NCBI GenBank assembly: GCA_028023455.1
Contig: JAQFVV010000030.1
Coordinates: forward strand, 7,840,876-7,904,875
From: Epiperipatus broadwayi
Taxonomy: Eukaryota; Onychophora; Udeonychophora; Euonychophora; Peripatidae
Direction: 5' to 3'
DNA: 64,000 bases
Shown here: positions 1 through 11,962 of the stretch, piece by piece
How positions within the stretch are numbered: position 1 is the first letter of the stretch
How the letters are laid out: every line of letters starts with the position of its first letter
The notes under the pieces: model-generated
Seen by the model: only the letters and a program-made list of their open reading frames with translations
Database searches by the model: none
What the model was told of the DNA's origin: nothing
Position numbers and translations under genes: made by a program

Positions 1-1578
1 AAAAAAAAAAATTATTTCAAGAATTTTAGAAAAATTAGAGTTTCAAGATGCTTTTATTTAAATATTGTATGAGATTACAAAATATATTTAAAATGATGGC
101 AAACACCAGTGCTAATTAAATAAGTCCTCTAATTATTGTTTATCATGAAAATTTCAAATAAAAATCATAAATATAAGAAACAAAAAAATGCACTTATTAA
201 TCAAACATGGAGATCTTTTAAAAGATAAAGTGAATATTGTTTATTAAAACTCAGAATTTACATTTTCATTTAGGAAGGAATTTCTTTAGAATTCTTAAAT
301 TATTTTTCTAAAATCATTCAGTTTTCAAATTGTATAAAGTATCCACTTAACAGTTTTAGAAATATTGAAAATCTGAATAAATTATATTTTTTTACTATAC
401 AGACATCTATTATGAAATAAATCAATTTGGACAATGGTCAACCATTGTAAGAATGAAGTGAAATATACTGCATAACACAAGATACCATTGTCCACTTACA
501 TATTTACTAATTTTGTCCATTACATATTCATTGTACTGATTAACATGTGATAATATTGCTATCAGTCACTAAAATACAAATAAAACTGTATACTGTATTT
601 ATCATGATTGATATTTATGGAATGCAGCTTCAGAGTTTAGTGTGGAGACTAAACTTGTCGAGTATACAGGCCAGAATACAGCGCTAACTCCAACAAAATC
701 AACATTGGAGTAAAACATTCACTGAACTCTGGTTTTTAATTTTAAAACAAAACTTTTTTAACTTTATATATATTTATTAATTTTAAAATGTCAATCACTC
801 CTTCCAACATTATGATTTGTCAGCAATGTTACCTGGTGAATAAAGATGTCTGAATTTCAAACAGCATGACCAAGAGGTAACTGAAACAAAACCTAACATT
901 GGGGGAATATTGATATATCTAAATTTTCAGCTAGTGATTTCTTATTAATTTTATATAATTTTTATATTTGTTGAACTTATTTGTAAAAACTTTATTATAA
1001 TGCACAATATATTGTTTAGAAAATAATATCTATATTACTATTCTGCATTAGTACATTACTTTATTATAACTGTTTCAATTATAACTCACATTGTCATCTT
1101 TAAATATGATTATTTCTGATAGTCTTTTATCTGAGGGGGGAGGGTTTTTTTTCTTTCAGGAATATGTCTGGTGATATTCTTAGTTTACCATTTTGAAAAT
1201 AAATAATATTCAACATTGAATCCATATCTTCTGTAACTTCTATCGTTCAGTATTTTTTTTTCTCGTTTTTACTTTTTTAAAACATTGTCTTTCCAATTCA
1301 AGCAGTTTTTCATTTATCAATTCTTCAGGAACAATTTCAATTAATTTAGGTGTCATCCAAACCAACAATACTTTAATTATTTTAAAAGATCTTTTAAAGC
1401 ATTTACATCTTTTAAAAATTGCTTTGTAATGCAATTCATATACTATATAATAATATCCTCCCAGGATAAACCGTGTTCTTAATACAATTATAAATATTGT
1501 ACTCTTTCCAAAATTGGATGATTTTCTAATACCTTTATTAATAGCACTGATGATATAATTTTCATCTTTAAATAATTA
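1..1578. other. AT-rich stretch without recognisable genes
   Basis: No coding region is supported. Two short inverted repeats are visible. A 10-bp perfect pair (GGACAATGGT and its complement) lies near 430-500. A CAGAGTTTAGTG / CACTGAACTCTG pair encloses about 100 bp at 630-730 and could be a tiny MITE remnant. A G-run followed by a T-run is at 1,134-1,160. The short open frames here are chance frames in AT-rich sequence. Confidence 0.5.
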
Positions 1579-1876
1579 TATAAGGGATTTGAACAGACTT
1601 TCACATGGATTCTCAACTCTCCATGCCATTTCATAACACTGATACACTTGAACACATACATGTTGAAAAGGTAAATAATCACCAATATACGTATTTCATG
1701 CTAAACCAGTAATTATCAGTTGGTCCAGATTACTATCTCCCCACATATATACAACCAGTGCTCTGCTTTATATTAAGATAGCCAATCTTCATACTTTAAA
1801 GAACAGACTTCAAACTACTCCAACCCACAACTCTTCAACCATCCATTTCATTGAAAATCTGATGATAGAACATTCA
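1579..1876 (-). repeat. FB-C family inverted-repeat element, minus-oriented copy
   Basis: This is a dispersed repeat copy that matches, in reverse complement, the sequences at 51,186-51,600, 57,744-58,066 and 60,225-60,536. It begins at the shared end ending in a GGGATTTGAAC-like motif. It continues through the shared block with ACCAATATACGTATTTCATGC and the block TAGCCAATCTTCATACTTTA, and ends in TTGAAAATCTGATGATAG. It has no coding potential. I read it as a non-autonomous inverted-repeat element, because the 57.7-kb copy has 46-bp terminal inverted repeats. Confidence 0.75.
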
Positions 1877-3119
1877 GGATAATGGAGAAAGAATATTTTG
1901 TATTTATCAACTTAGAGAAAATGATTAGAGTACAAAAGTACAAACAGTTATAAGACATCCATCAAGAGTGGTCATGCTGATCTTTTTCTTCTATAGAAAT
2001 ATGGATGTTCACATTCACAGTGACAGTTTAGAAAACTGTATACTAGCTACTCTTTTCCAGGAATCTTTTTTTTTTATATCATTTTCAAAAATACTAATGT
2101 GATAATGTCTTCATTCCCAATAGATCTAGTAATTCATTGTTTAAGTTTGTACTTTTATTGTTGATGATACAACTCTTATAATCTAAATGAGACTATTCTA
2201 TACTAATTGCATAGAAATGTTATTTTCCCTATGGATATAAATATTAAAAAGAATAACATGTTGGATTAAAAGACAATCTTCTAATTTAAGGAGATCTCCC
2301 TTTAACAGTGCATAAACTTTTGACAATCTCACTTTAACTCACTTTCTCTACATAAAGAAACAAATAAACAATTAAGGAAAGAAATGACTATATTTAGTAA
2401 ATAATCAAAAAAAGCATGAAGTGCAAATAAAAGTTGATGCTAAAGATCTTAATGTTTTATAGGAATTCATGATGGGTGTAATATATTTAGGTTAAGAGAA
2501 ATAACTAACACCATTTTTCTAAATAAAAAAAATGCATTGCACAAGTGGATTAAGTAATCAATATAGAGATAGTGAAGTGTGGCTGCATTCTCAAAGAAGT
2601 GCTCCAAAGTTAAAGATTATATAGGGTACATGTTAAAAAAATTGTATGTCAACCAGAGAGATCAAGAGCTAATCAAAACTACACAGATATATGGATGTGG
2701 GGAATGGTCTTCATTCATTCTACTAACTTAAAAATTGTGTGAGGACTGCAAAGCTTGGAAATCAATTAACTACCAAGATATACCATCTATTAAACCAGCA
2801 TTGAAAAATAGATCGAAAGTCAATAATGTAACACAAAAAGGTGAGGTAACTAAACAGGAACATAATTAATAACTATTCATTCTATAATTCTGCAATCAAA
2901 TATCATCAGATACAGTTACAAAAGAGCTTAGTCATTCAACATTTGGCTGCCAATTCTTAATATTAATTCATCTTTTAAAATATTGCAAAATTACTAACAG
3001 ACAATATTATTTTTAAGAACATGAATAATAAAATAGGTTCATAAGTAGAATTATGGCAAAAATGAATTGTTGATTTTTTAGATATTTAATGGTTGTTGTT
3101 TTTATATATATTGTAACAG
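1877..3119. other. AT-rich stretch, nothing recognised
   Basis: No open frame, tandem repeat or element end that I can support is present in this stretch. Confidence 0.4.
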
Positions 3120-5455
3120 TAAGAATTGTCCCTCCACATAACAAAATCTAGAACACAGGCAAAATACACTAAAACTGATCGAATCCGGATACTGGGATCC
3201 AGAATCCGACCAACATTCAATCCTTTCATCTCTGCTCAATGATTTAATACCCTATGGATGACATTCCTCAATTTACACAGACAATCAATTTACCCTCGGT
3301 CCAGCAGTCACTCCCGGTGGAACAAGAGACTCATAAATTAACTAGTTTATCACTGATTTGGTCAGACATATACACATATGGCTAAGTAATTAATTATAGA
3401 ACTTAACAGACTGATCTACATATATATGAAATGGTGTATGTGCAATTAAATATAGAGTTGGATAAAATGAACTCACGGACAATAAAATATGCAAACGAGT
3501 TATAATTTTAAATATTATTAATTTAATAAAACAATAGCAAACAATAAATCAAAACATACCAAATTATATGATGGGAACGTGAGATATAACGCTCGCAGGC
3601 GTTAGATAACTGCTGAGATCAATGTTACATATCTCATTATAAGCGTTTAATAATGTGTAGTGCGGTATTGGAATTTCATGCCTATATTAATTAATATGCC
3701 AAATTTCTAGCTCTTTTGTAGTCTGCCAGATCATGTGGAACTTTATAGCCAAAGTTATATAACTAACTATAATAGCGCTCCTATGGCGTCTATCTATACA
3801 AAGTTAATTCAAGCATGTAATTAGGCTCTGAGATACGCAGGTTGGCATGTTAACCTAGATTAGGATATACACTAATGCTAGATAAGCATTTAATATAAAA
3901 GGAGAGAAAACTGGTTTATGATAGGTTTACCTATATCCTCTATGGCACATATTAAAATATTAATTAAGCAAAAAGGTGTGAATGGGCCATTACTCACGGG
4001 CTTCAGTCTCCAAAGACTTGGTTTGCCTTAAGACCGCTCAACTTGCCACGAATAAGAACATTAGTAGTTGAGGTAGTCAGATAAGCATTATGAATCGTCT
4101 AGGTCCTTGTGCCCTAGTTCTAAAAGTGTGCTTGAACCCGAACTAAAGTGGATGAGGGTGACCTCTGCCAATACGTCATCAAGAATCATGCAGCAAGCAG
4201 ATAAGTGTACATTGCGTACTTTGTAAGGACACACCCGCAACTTATACATACATATAACGCAAATGCGTAAAATTACATTATAGTGCCTTAAAATTAGATA
4301 GCGTCTATTTGCATATCTATACAATCCAGTTCTCAAATTTAGTATCTTAAATATACTATTTAGGGACTAAATTAATTAGTAACCTAGTTTAATATTATCA
4401 CCTGTGTCTCAACATATATAAATCTAAGGAGGGCAAAGCATATTTGCGGGGTAATTACGAATAAAACATTAAAATATGCTTTGAGAATATCTCTGTGGCT
4501 AGTTCCTATGATATACAAGTTACATATATAAATAGTTATAATTCATAACTAGAATTAAGCAAACTACATAAAATAACTAGATAACTGATTATTGTAATAT
4601 TAATACCCAAAACTTAATCAGTAAGATAATATGATCTCGAAACAGCGAGTGATAACGAAGAATAATAATTCAATTAGTTAATATTTATTATAGTGAAGAT
4701 TTGAAGTTATCTTCGCAAATCGATAAGCTAAAATTATATTTATAAATACTTGCAGTTTCGAGTCATTTGGCATATTAAATACATATATTATTAAAATGAT
4801 AAAATCATAGAATAAATTGAATAGATTTAGAAATAGGCATAAAAAGACTGCAGAAAATTATACATTTAAAATAGATTATTAGGAGTTTTACATTTTAAAA
4901 GAGAATTCAAGTTTTACACTATAAAAGAGAATTCAAGTTTTACAATCAGACAAGATTTAGCATTTTACAATCGGGCAAGATTTAGCATTTAACAATCTTC
5001 TTTGTAGATTTTAGTAAAGGTGTTTGGGAAAGGCAGATTTAATAAATAGCTAGCTTTTAAAAGAAAGAAACGAAAGTCACAGTTCATAAACAGAGCTCTG
5101 AGAAAAATTTTACCATTTAGTTGTTTTCATTGCAGTTAGTTTTGAAGCACTTGGGACGATAATAAGTTGCCACTTGATGATGATTGAAAATTAATGGAGT
5201 CTGTTTGGCTGGTGTACGGCATTATATTTTAGGCATTATATTTCATCGGACCAAAGTCTCCCATTCACCATGAGGAGAGCGGTGATTTTGTCACCTTTCT
5301 ACTCACTCATTTTAAGGTGAAACCGACATGGATTTGGCTTACAGTTCATTTAATATATATATGATCTCCTTTGTTAATAAAACTTTAAGTATTTATACTT
5401 TTTAAACTCTGTCCACCTGTTAATTTTTAATAGCTTGAATGTAGCTGAAAAGTCC
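3120..5455. other. Anonymous block with more GC and CpG than its flanks
   Basis: The sequence is visibly richer in G, C and CpG than the surrounding DNA (for example the GATCGAATCCGGATACTGGG stretch near 3,177), yet it has no long open frame on either strand. An 82-codon frame at 4,088-4,336 (minus) shows no recognisable motif. The contrast suggests a foreign or differently evolving segment, possibly an old element. I saw no terminal repeats or target duplication, so the boundaries are approximate. Confidence 0.35.
4896..4992. repeat. Short interlocked tandem repeats
   Basis: Two units occur in tandem. The first, about 26 bp apart, carries AAAAGAGAATTCAAGTTTTA (near 4,897 and 4,923). The second, about 25 bp, carries the core AAGATTTAGCATTT (near 4,951 and 4,977). 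The second unit starts inside the last TTTACA of the first, so the two arrays look derived from each other by slippage. There is no coding role. Confidence 0.7.
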
Positions 5456-5811
5456 ATTTAATTATTTTAGCAAAACATTTAATAATTACAACCGGTAGAA
5501 AAAACTCATTTATTTATTTTAGAAAAACAATTTTAGTTATAACAAAGTAATTTAGATTTTGTTTTCCTGCCTATTTTGTTGTTAACATTTTATATTTACC
5601 AAATAACGTCCACGCTATTTTAGGACTATTTTAGGACCAAATGCGTGACCTATTTTAAAATCTGTTTACAAAATCAAATGTTAGTTACTTTCGTAACTAG
5701 TAGAAGACTAATTTTATAACCATATGTGCAGAATAAATGCAGAATAACAGGAAATATGCATATGTGATTTCAATAATACAACAATAAAGTTGCTAAATAA
5801 TTTAACTAAAA

Positions 5812-5956
5812 TATTTCTTAAACTAGAAATATTTATAAAATGTATTTCTTAAACTAGAAATATTTATAAATTGAATATACATATCTGTAAAATATACCAA
5901 TAACATAACAATAATTTAAACTAAAATATTTCCTAAATTAGAAATATTTATAAAAT
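5812..5956. repeat. Tandem and near-tandem repeat with unit ATTTCTTAAACTAGAAATAT
   Basis: Three copies of a roughly 28-bp AT-rich unit are present. Two are adjacent (from 5,812 and 5,841) and one lies about 90 bp further on, together with part of its flank (CATATCTGTAA). The unit is itself nearly palindromic (ATATTT...AAATAT). It is simple sequence expansion without coding potential. Confidence 0.6.
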
Positions 5957-6499
5957 GGATACATATCTGTAATCTATACATATACAATTAAATTACAGAC
6001 ATACCACTCGCATATATATACGTGATTCTGCATATATAATAATTTAATGTTATTCAAATGGGTACTCTGGAAGGGTTTAAACCTGGCATATAGATATATG
6101 TGTGGGTAAAATAAGTGAAACGGGCAGATGGATGAAACTGACCGTTTCAATATATAGTGAAAATGTAACTTTTTTTTTATTTTTATAAATATCCATCAAT
6201 TTACTGTCTTTTATTCTAAAAACTTGTGCTGGGATAGATGCTAATGGGCATTAGTCATGCATAATATAAGCAACATTGATCTCAAATTAATAGTTACATA
6301 ATAGTGTATACTGCATACCTAAATTATAATATAGTACAAATATGCAATTTAGTATTATATGTATGTATTCTTTAATATTATTGCATTAAAGTGTATTTTT
6401 TCTATTGAATACAAATAAAATATATACTATATATTTTTCTAGTCTCATTTTGTATCTTATATCAAGTCAAATTTCATGATGGTTCTTGATTGTATTTAT

Positions 6500-6950
6500 T
6501 GTCTCCTTTAATCATTTTCATCATCATTTTCAACCATCATTGATCCACCACATGATGAAGATCAAGTTAATAGTTTTTTTGATCTTTAGTCTTCTCCACA
6601 TTACACCAGCACACTTGCTTATTTCATCCATCTGCATCATGTGTTTTCTTTCTAGATTTTTTTACAATCTCTTAGAATCCAATTAAACATTTCAACTGTC
6701 CATCTATTATCTCTTTTAGCAATATCTCCAGCTCAGCCTTACTCCAATCTTTTAATTTTTTCAATGATATCAGTAATACCTGTTTGTTCTCTGATCAATT
6801 TACTTCATTTTAATTTACTTCATTTACGGATTTTTTCTGTTATTCTTAACATATTCCTCTATATTTTGTTGAGTAATCTGTCTCATATTGCTCTTCTATT
6901 AAATGTCAATGTTTAGATCTGTAATTTCAAACACATATTTTCTTTTAACG
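6500..6950 (-). pseudogene. Old RTE LINE copy, piece 1 (3' end)
   Basis: On the minus strand this matches the last part of the young RTE at 21.4-24.7 kb, position for position with many substitutions. It includes the ATC-type simple repeat at the 3' end (about 6,515), the C-terminal Trp-Met-Asp region and the block equivalent to 21,413-21,880. All frames are broken. The match stops at about 6,950 and resumes at about 9,917 exactly where the young copy continues. This piece and those at 9,917-10,759 and 18,192-18,770 are therefore one element split by later insertions. Confidence 0.8.
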
Positions 6951-7195
6951 TTATAATGAAACACAACCTCCTACAGGATGTTGAGAGAGTCATTTTACAT
7001 TTAGTCAGTAGTGGAATTCAAACAATATACTAAAAGATGTGCTGGTTGCCCATTTAACTAACTTTTATAGTTATAATTTATAATTATTTCTTTGATCACA
7101 TTTTTATGGAACAACCCAATACTAATCATCATCATATAATCTGGCTTTTGATACCACTACAGCAATATCAGATTACAAAGTTTGTCAAATCTCAA

Positions 7196-7455
7196 GACAT
7201 AAAAGAGATCCTAAGATCTAGGTGCAGTGCTTTCAGATCCAAGGTTCCTCACTGATGAAGGCCATGAGCTGAAACTAGTCTGGGAGGTAGTGGATGAGTA
7301 GGCACTAGATGGGGATTTTATGCACAAGCCTCTTGGCATCCATTGATTACTCTGGCTTGCACTGTGCAATACGTATAAAGAGTTTTGCCTGTTTTAATAA
7401 CAATTATGAGCAAGCATAAGAAATGGTGATCATGTGATGTTTATTGACATAAAAG
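7196..7455 (-). repeat. FB-A foldback family, single right arm
   Basis: This is the reverse-orientation arm of the FB-A family. It starts near the TTAGGATCT-like core, runs through AAACTAGTCTGGG, the block GGGATTTTATGCACAAGCCT, and GAGAGTTTTGCCTGTTTTAA-like sequence, and ends at GTGATCATGTGATGTTTA. It matches the right arms of the palindromes at 8,092-8,468 and 54,876-55,168. There is no coding capacity. Confidence 0.75.
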
Positions 7456-7529
7456 AATTCTAGCTATACTTCAGTTTTTAATATGCAGTCATATGTGGCT
7501 ATTTAAATTATATTACACAGATCACAGAG

Positions 7530-7762
7530 TAATCAATAAATCCCAGAAGACTTGTGCATAAACCTATCTAGGGTCTACTCATCCAATATCCCCACACTAG
7601 TTTCTAGCTTGTGGCTTTCGTTAGTGGGGAGCCTTGGATCTGAGAATACTGCACCAAATCTTAGGATCTAATGCAGCCCTCCAGCAGCCACATTTTATTT
7701 TTATTTAATTACAAAACTGTGTCTAAAATTGAAAACACAATATTTTCAATCCAAGCTCATTA
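7530..7762 (+). repeat. FB-A foldback family, left arm with its internal segment
   Basis: A left-oriented FB-A arm (ATCAAT...CTTGTGCATAAA...CCCACACTAGTTTCTAGC) continues into an internal segment with TTGGATCTGAGA and CCTCCAGCAGCCACATTTTA. A diverged version of the same order occurs at 25,600-25,900. Together with the arm at 7,196-7,455 it forms a loose inverted pair. Confidence 0.7.
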
Positions 7763-8187
7763 GCTTATATAGTCATATAGACCTGAACTCAGTTCAGTAC
7801 CCATACATTTTGGTGTCTTTGGTTCTTTAATAACCATAGCCACCACTATCCTATTAGGGATGATTGATATTAAACCAATAAACATCACATGTTCACCATT
7901 GCTTATGCTTGCTCATAACTGTTATTAAAACAGGCAAAACTCTCCATTTAGTAATGCCACTCAGTGCAAGCCAGCGCTTATATAGTCATATAGATCTGAA
8001 CTCAGTTCAGTACCCATACATTTTGGTGTCTTTGGTTCTTTAATAGCCATAGCCACCACTATCCTTTTAGGGAGGATTGGTATTAAACTAATAAACATCA
8101 CATGTTCACTATTTCTTATGCTTGCTCATAACTATTATTAAAACAGACAAAACTCTCCATATAGTAGTGCCACTCAGTGCAAGCCAG
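7763..8187 (+). repeat. 213-bp direct tandem duplication
   Basis: Two consecutive units (7,763-7,975 and 7,976-8,187) begin with GCTTATATAGTCATATAGA, run through GAACTCAGTTCAGTACCCAT and end in CACTCAGTGCAAGCCAG. They differ by scattered substitutions. The second unit leads directly into the FB-A palindrome, so the duplication copied part of the foldback's left arm together with its internal segment. The event postdates the insertion of the element. Confidence 0.85.
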
Positions 8188-8468
8188 AGTATAGTAATCA
8201 ATGGATGCCAGAAGGCTTGTGCATAAAATCCCTATCTAATGCCTACTCATCCAATATCACCAGACTAGTTTCTAGCTTGTGGCTTTCATCCAAGAGGAGT
8301 CTGGGGATATTGGATGAATAGACACTAGATAGGGATTTTATGCACAAGCCTTCTAGCATCCATTGATTACCCTGGCTTGCACTGAATGGTGCTACTGTAT
8401 GGAGAGTTTTGCCTGTTTTAATAACAGTTACGAGCAAGCATAAGAAATGGTGATCATGTGATATTTAG
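8092..8468. repeat. FB-A foldback element, long palindrome
   Basis: The inverted arms run at 8,092-8,265 and 8,299-8,468 with a loop of about 33 bp. The outer ends read TAAACATCACATG and, inverted, TAAATATCACATG. The inner ends meet at TCATCCAATATCACCAGAC. The arms are about 170 bp with a modest number of mismatches. The open frame inside (8,243-8,437, minus) is a by-product of the stem. There is no transposase. This is a foldback or MITE-like non-autonomous element and the best-preserved copy of its family at the outer ends. Confidence 0.85.
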
Positions 8469-8689
8469 TGATTACACAGATTACTAATGATCATCCCATT
8501 TTACTGAAATTACAATTGGTATATTTCTTCAGTCAAACAATCTTTTTATAGTGTTATGAATTACATCTAATTTTTTTAATTAAGAAGGAATACTATCTGA
8601 TTAAAAAGTAAATTTAGATCTATACATCTCTCTCCTGTTGGTTGCTGCTTTATTCCTCAATACTTCTACATTGGCAAAGCATGAACTCA

Positions 8690-9430
8690 CATGAATAATT
8701 ATAAAGTTTTAACTTATTTGCACAAAAAGAAATGAAATTACACACAAGATGGATTTGAACAATTAACAAAACAAATTTATTTAATTAAACACTTATGACA
8801 TGTAGATTCAAAATACACATCAGATATCAAATGCAAATTTATATTAGAAAATAAATACAAATAAAAATTACAGTGTAGCTTTAATTTATAAGAATAATAA
8901 TAATGACATTTTCTATTAATAAAACAATAAATAAATCAAAACTTCACCTTACCTAAATTTATTAGTGAATTAGATTAGTCTTATAAGTAGAGTTAATTAT
9001 TGTTCTGACAGGTATAATGGCATAGGTCTTATAAGTTGACCACTATTTCTCACTCAGGCAGACAACTGCTGATCTTCCATAGGAGGGCTACTATCTTTTC
9101 TCACTACAGCAGGCAACAGGTGATTTTCCACAGAAGGACTGGTGATCCAGAGTTCAGATTATTATACAATGGGGGATTAACATTATTATTCTTAATTTCA
9201 TTTTCTTCATAAATTTTGTAGTCATAGAATGCTGGCGATTAACAGTTCTTTGACTATAATTGCTCCCATGTTATTTTTTGCAAAAGTAAGAATAATAGCA
9301 GCTTAAGCATTTACACCAAGATAGAGGAACCAAAAACAAGTGTCTTGAGCTGAACCCCAGAGAGGCTTGAGTAAACAAAAGAGACACTTAACAATGCCTA
9401 ATTATATGACCACTCTATCCAATCAAAATT
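8690..9430. other. Anonymous stretch with an imperfect 50-bp duplication
   Basis: Two imperfect copies of about 50 bp lie side by side near 9,040-9,145. Each has CTATTT/CTTTTCTCACT, then a GGCAGACAAC-like and a TTCCAYAG-like block. The rest is AT-rich and unassigned. It lies inside the 6,960-9,916 insertion. Confidence 0.45.
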
Positions 9431-9916
9431 TTAGTTTGATTAATCATAATTTTTTTAAAAATCATTAATAAATTATATTACTATATCAGTAAATTACCAG
9501 AACTATAATATAATTTAAATCAAAACGAAAAAACATTTTTGATAGAGCATTAAAATATAATTCTATTTGTTTGTTTTTTTAAATCTATTTTTATAAATGA
9601 CAAAATCAGACAAAGTAGTTCTTCATTATTTTTTAAACTATAGACATTAATTAAATTATTTCTTTAGTTATCACAATTGTATTTTTATTTTTTTATTCAA
9701 TAAATTATAAACCAGTAATATATTTTTATGAAATAGAAATATATACAACATTGCATTACAATTATCTTGTTTTAGGTGAAATATTAATTTAACCGTTTCA
9801 AATTAAAATTTTTTTTAGTGATTCACTTTTTAAAAAAAATTAAAAATCAATTATTGCCACAGTGTCAACTTATACTTTAAGTTTGTTTAATTTTAAATTG
9901 GTTATTTACTATGCCA

Positions 9917-10759
9917 TTGTAATGATTTCTACCAAAAGCATTTTAATCAATTTTAATCCTATGATTAAAATTTTATCCATTATGTTTCCATCTAAATTAA
10001 TAATCTAACCAAGATACTTGTGGTTGTTACCTTCTTCTAATTCATCATTATCAATCTTTATTTTCGTCTTTTGAGAAAATTCTTTGAATATTATTTTAAT
10101 CTTTTTAGCATTGTTTTTAGTCCTACTTTCTTACTTTCATTTGATAACTCTTTTAATATTTTCCAAAGCACTGAAACATTATTTTGCAAAAAAACAACCT
10201 CATTATTTGCAAAATCTAGACAACTTTAATAATCTCTTATCTTTCCTTTACTCTCTTAGCTTTTCATTTGAATCTAAAAAATACTTCTTATAAAATTGCT
10301 GTAAAGTTTTGTATACTCTTCTCAATGTTAATCCTTTTAGTATCACTATGTAATGTAATAATTGCTGTTGCATTTTGATAAATATTCTTAAAAATATGAT
10401 AGCATCCTGGGTCTATATCTTGATGATATAATTGCCTTAATCACTGTAAAAATGTTTATAGAATCAAATGTCTTTTATAATCTACAAATCCAAAGCACAA
10501 TAACATCACATTCACCGATTCTTTTTATAACTTCTCTTAATAGTTGGATCTGATCTAGTGTGTGATAAAACTATTTTTAAATCTAGCTTATTCATTTCGT
10601 TGTTAAAATACAAAATTTATTGTAGACAGGTTGTAATTATCTATGGGAAAATTTCATATAAAAGAGGCAAAAGACTGATTAATCTGTAATTTTTAATACC
10701 TTCTTTATCACCTTTTTAAAATTTCAACATTAGTACTGCTATCTTTCAATCATCTAATA
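9917..10759 (-). pseudogene. Old RTE LINE copy, piece 2 (reverse transcriptase C-terminal half)
   Basis: On the minus strand this aligns with the young RTE between about 21,890 and 22,745. It covers the blocks following the FADD box, the Lys-Lys-Thr-Lys-Val-Met block, the DYEKAFDS-equivalent block and the YRPISLLS-equivalent block, all with stops and indels. It joins piece 1 across the 6,960-9,916 insertion and piece 3 across the hAT-like insertion. Open frames reported here on either strand are fragments or shadows. Confidence 0.85.
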
Positions 10760-11668
10760 CAGGGGTTGACCACCTTTTAGTGGTGTTATGCCAAACCAAT
10801 GCTACAATGTTATTCTGCATGCCGAAATGAAAATCGGCCCACTTATATTGAGCTTCAAAATTATATATTATATGCTTCTGAAACCCATTATAACCAGATC
10901 TTATATTATTAATCATCCAACATTTTAAAATACATTGGATCATATGTGAAAAATATGTTTTGTTAAATTATATTGCATTCGAAAGACGTGTTAAAATTTT
11001 CTTTGGCATGGACAAAATTCATCTCATTGGCACTTAAAATATATGTATTGTTTAAAAAATTGCGAATAGGCAAAGGACATTTAGCTTTCACCGATTTAAT
11101 ATAAAAACTGATTAATGAATCCTAACAAAATAAAACAATATTATTTTTGTAGCAAAGAAACTCATTTTTGTGATATAAAAAATCTACTCGAAATTGGAAA
11201 TTTTTTATATATTCTTTTTTTTTAAAAAAACTATGGACATTTGGAATTTTTCTCCATGAGAAATTTGTTTTAATTACACAATAGACATTTAAAAGAAATT
11301 TTTAACTTCTTTGAGATCAGAGCAATATTATCAAATCTTATGTATTGTAGACTTCGTTCGTGCATTAAACTGACTATCATTAATTATAAACTTATTTTTC
11401 CATGTAAACACAGCTTAACTTAAAATGTATTATTATATAATTATGAATAGAAGTTTTTCAAATGAATTAATTGATATAGTATTCTGTTTGAATATAAATT
11501 TATTCTAAAGATGCAGTTGCATACAAAAAGCATTAAAGGTTAATTTACTGTCAAAAAAAAAATCCAAAATCGAGTGAGAAAATAAACCAAATAATAATTA
11601 GATTTCTGGAAGTTGGAGTTGTTAAAACAACTCAAGGCAGCGGGTGAGTTTAAAATTACTTAATAAAC

Positions 11669-11962
11669 ATGGAGGGGCAAAAAAGCCCTGGATCTGCCAT
11701 TGGCAAGCATAATTTTAAAACCATAAATAGTCCTATTAAAACCAATTATGATGAAAAAAGAAACAACACAAACTTCAATGCAAGCACAGATGATTTTAAA
11801 AGCCCAAATAATGATCAAATTACACATAATACACCAAATTCTAACCTTACCAATACCTCCAAAAATAACTCTGGTCAAATAGCAATGAAAACAGAGTTCA
11901 AAAAAGCAAATTTCAACTTTGAAAGTATCGTAAATAGCGAAAACGATTTTGAAAATCCGTAA
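11669..11962 (+). pseudogene. LINE ORF1, N-terminal part
   Basis: This 97-residue frame is dominated by Asn, Ser, Thr and Lys, with no structured domain visible. It starts at ATG 11,669, about 100 bp into the LINE. The composition matches the following ORF1 frames at 12,277-13,615, so I read it as the disordered N-terminus of the same ORF1. It ends at a stop just before an insert of different composition. The opposite-strand frame over the same DNA (11,660-11,878) is a shadow. Confidence 0.6.

Larger units (their letters stand above)
6960..9916. mobile_element. About 3-kb insertion into the old RTE, foldback-rich
   Basis: This stretch interrupts an otherwise collinear RTE sequence. The flanks carry a near-identical 9-bp motif (TTATAATGA at 6,951 and TTGTAATGA at 9,917), which would be an aged target duplication with one mismatch. 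Inside are foldback family FB-A copies (7,196-8,468) and an anonymous AT-rich part (8,690-9,900). I found no terminal inverted repeats at the outer ends and no transposase frame. It may be one composite element or several insertions. Confidence 0.5.
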
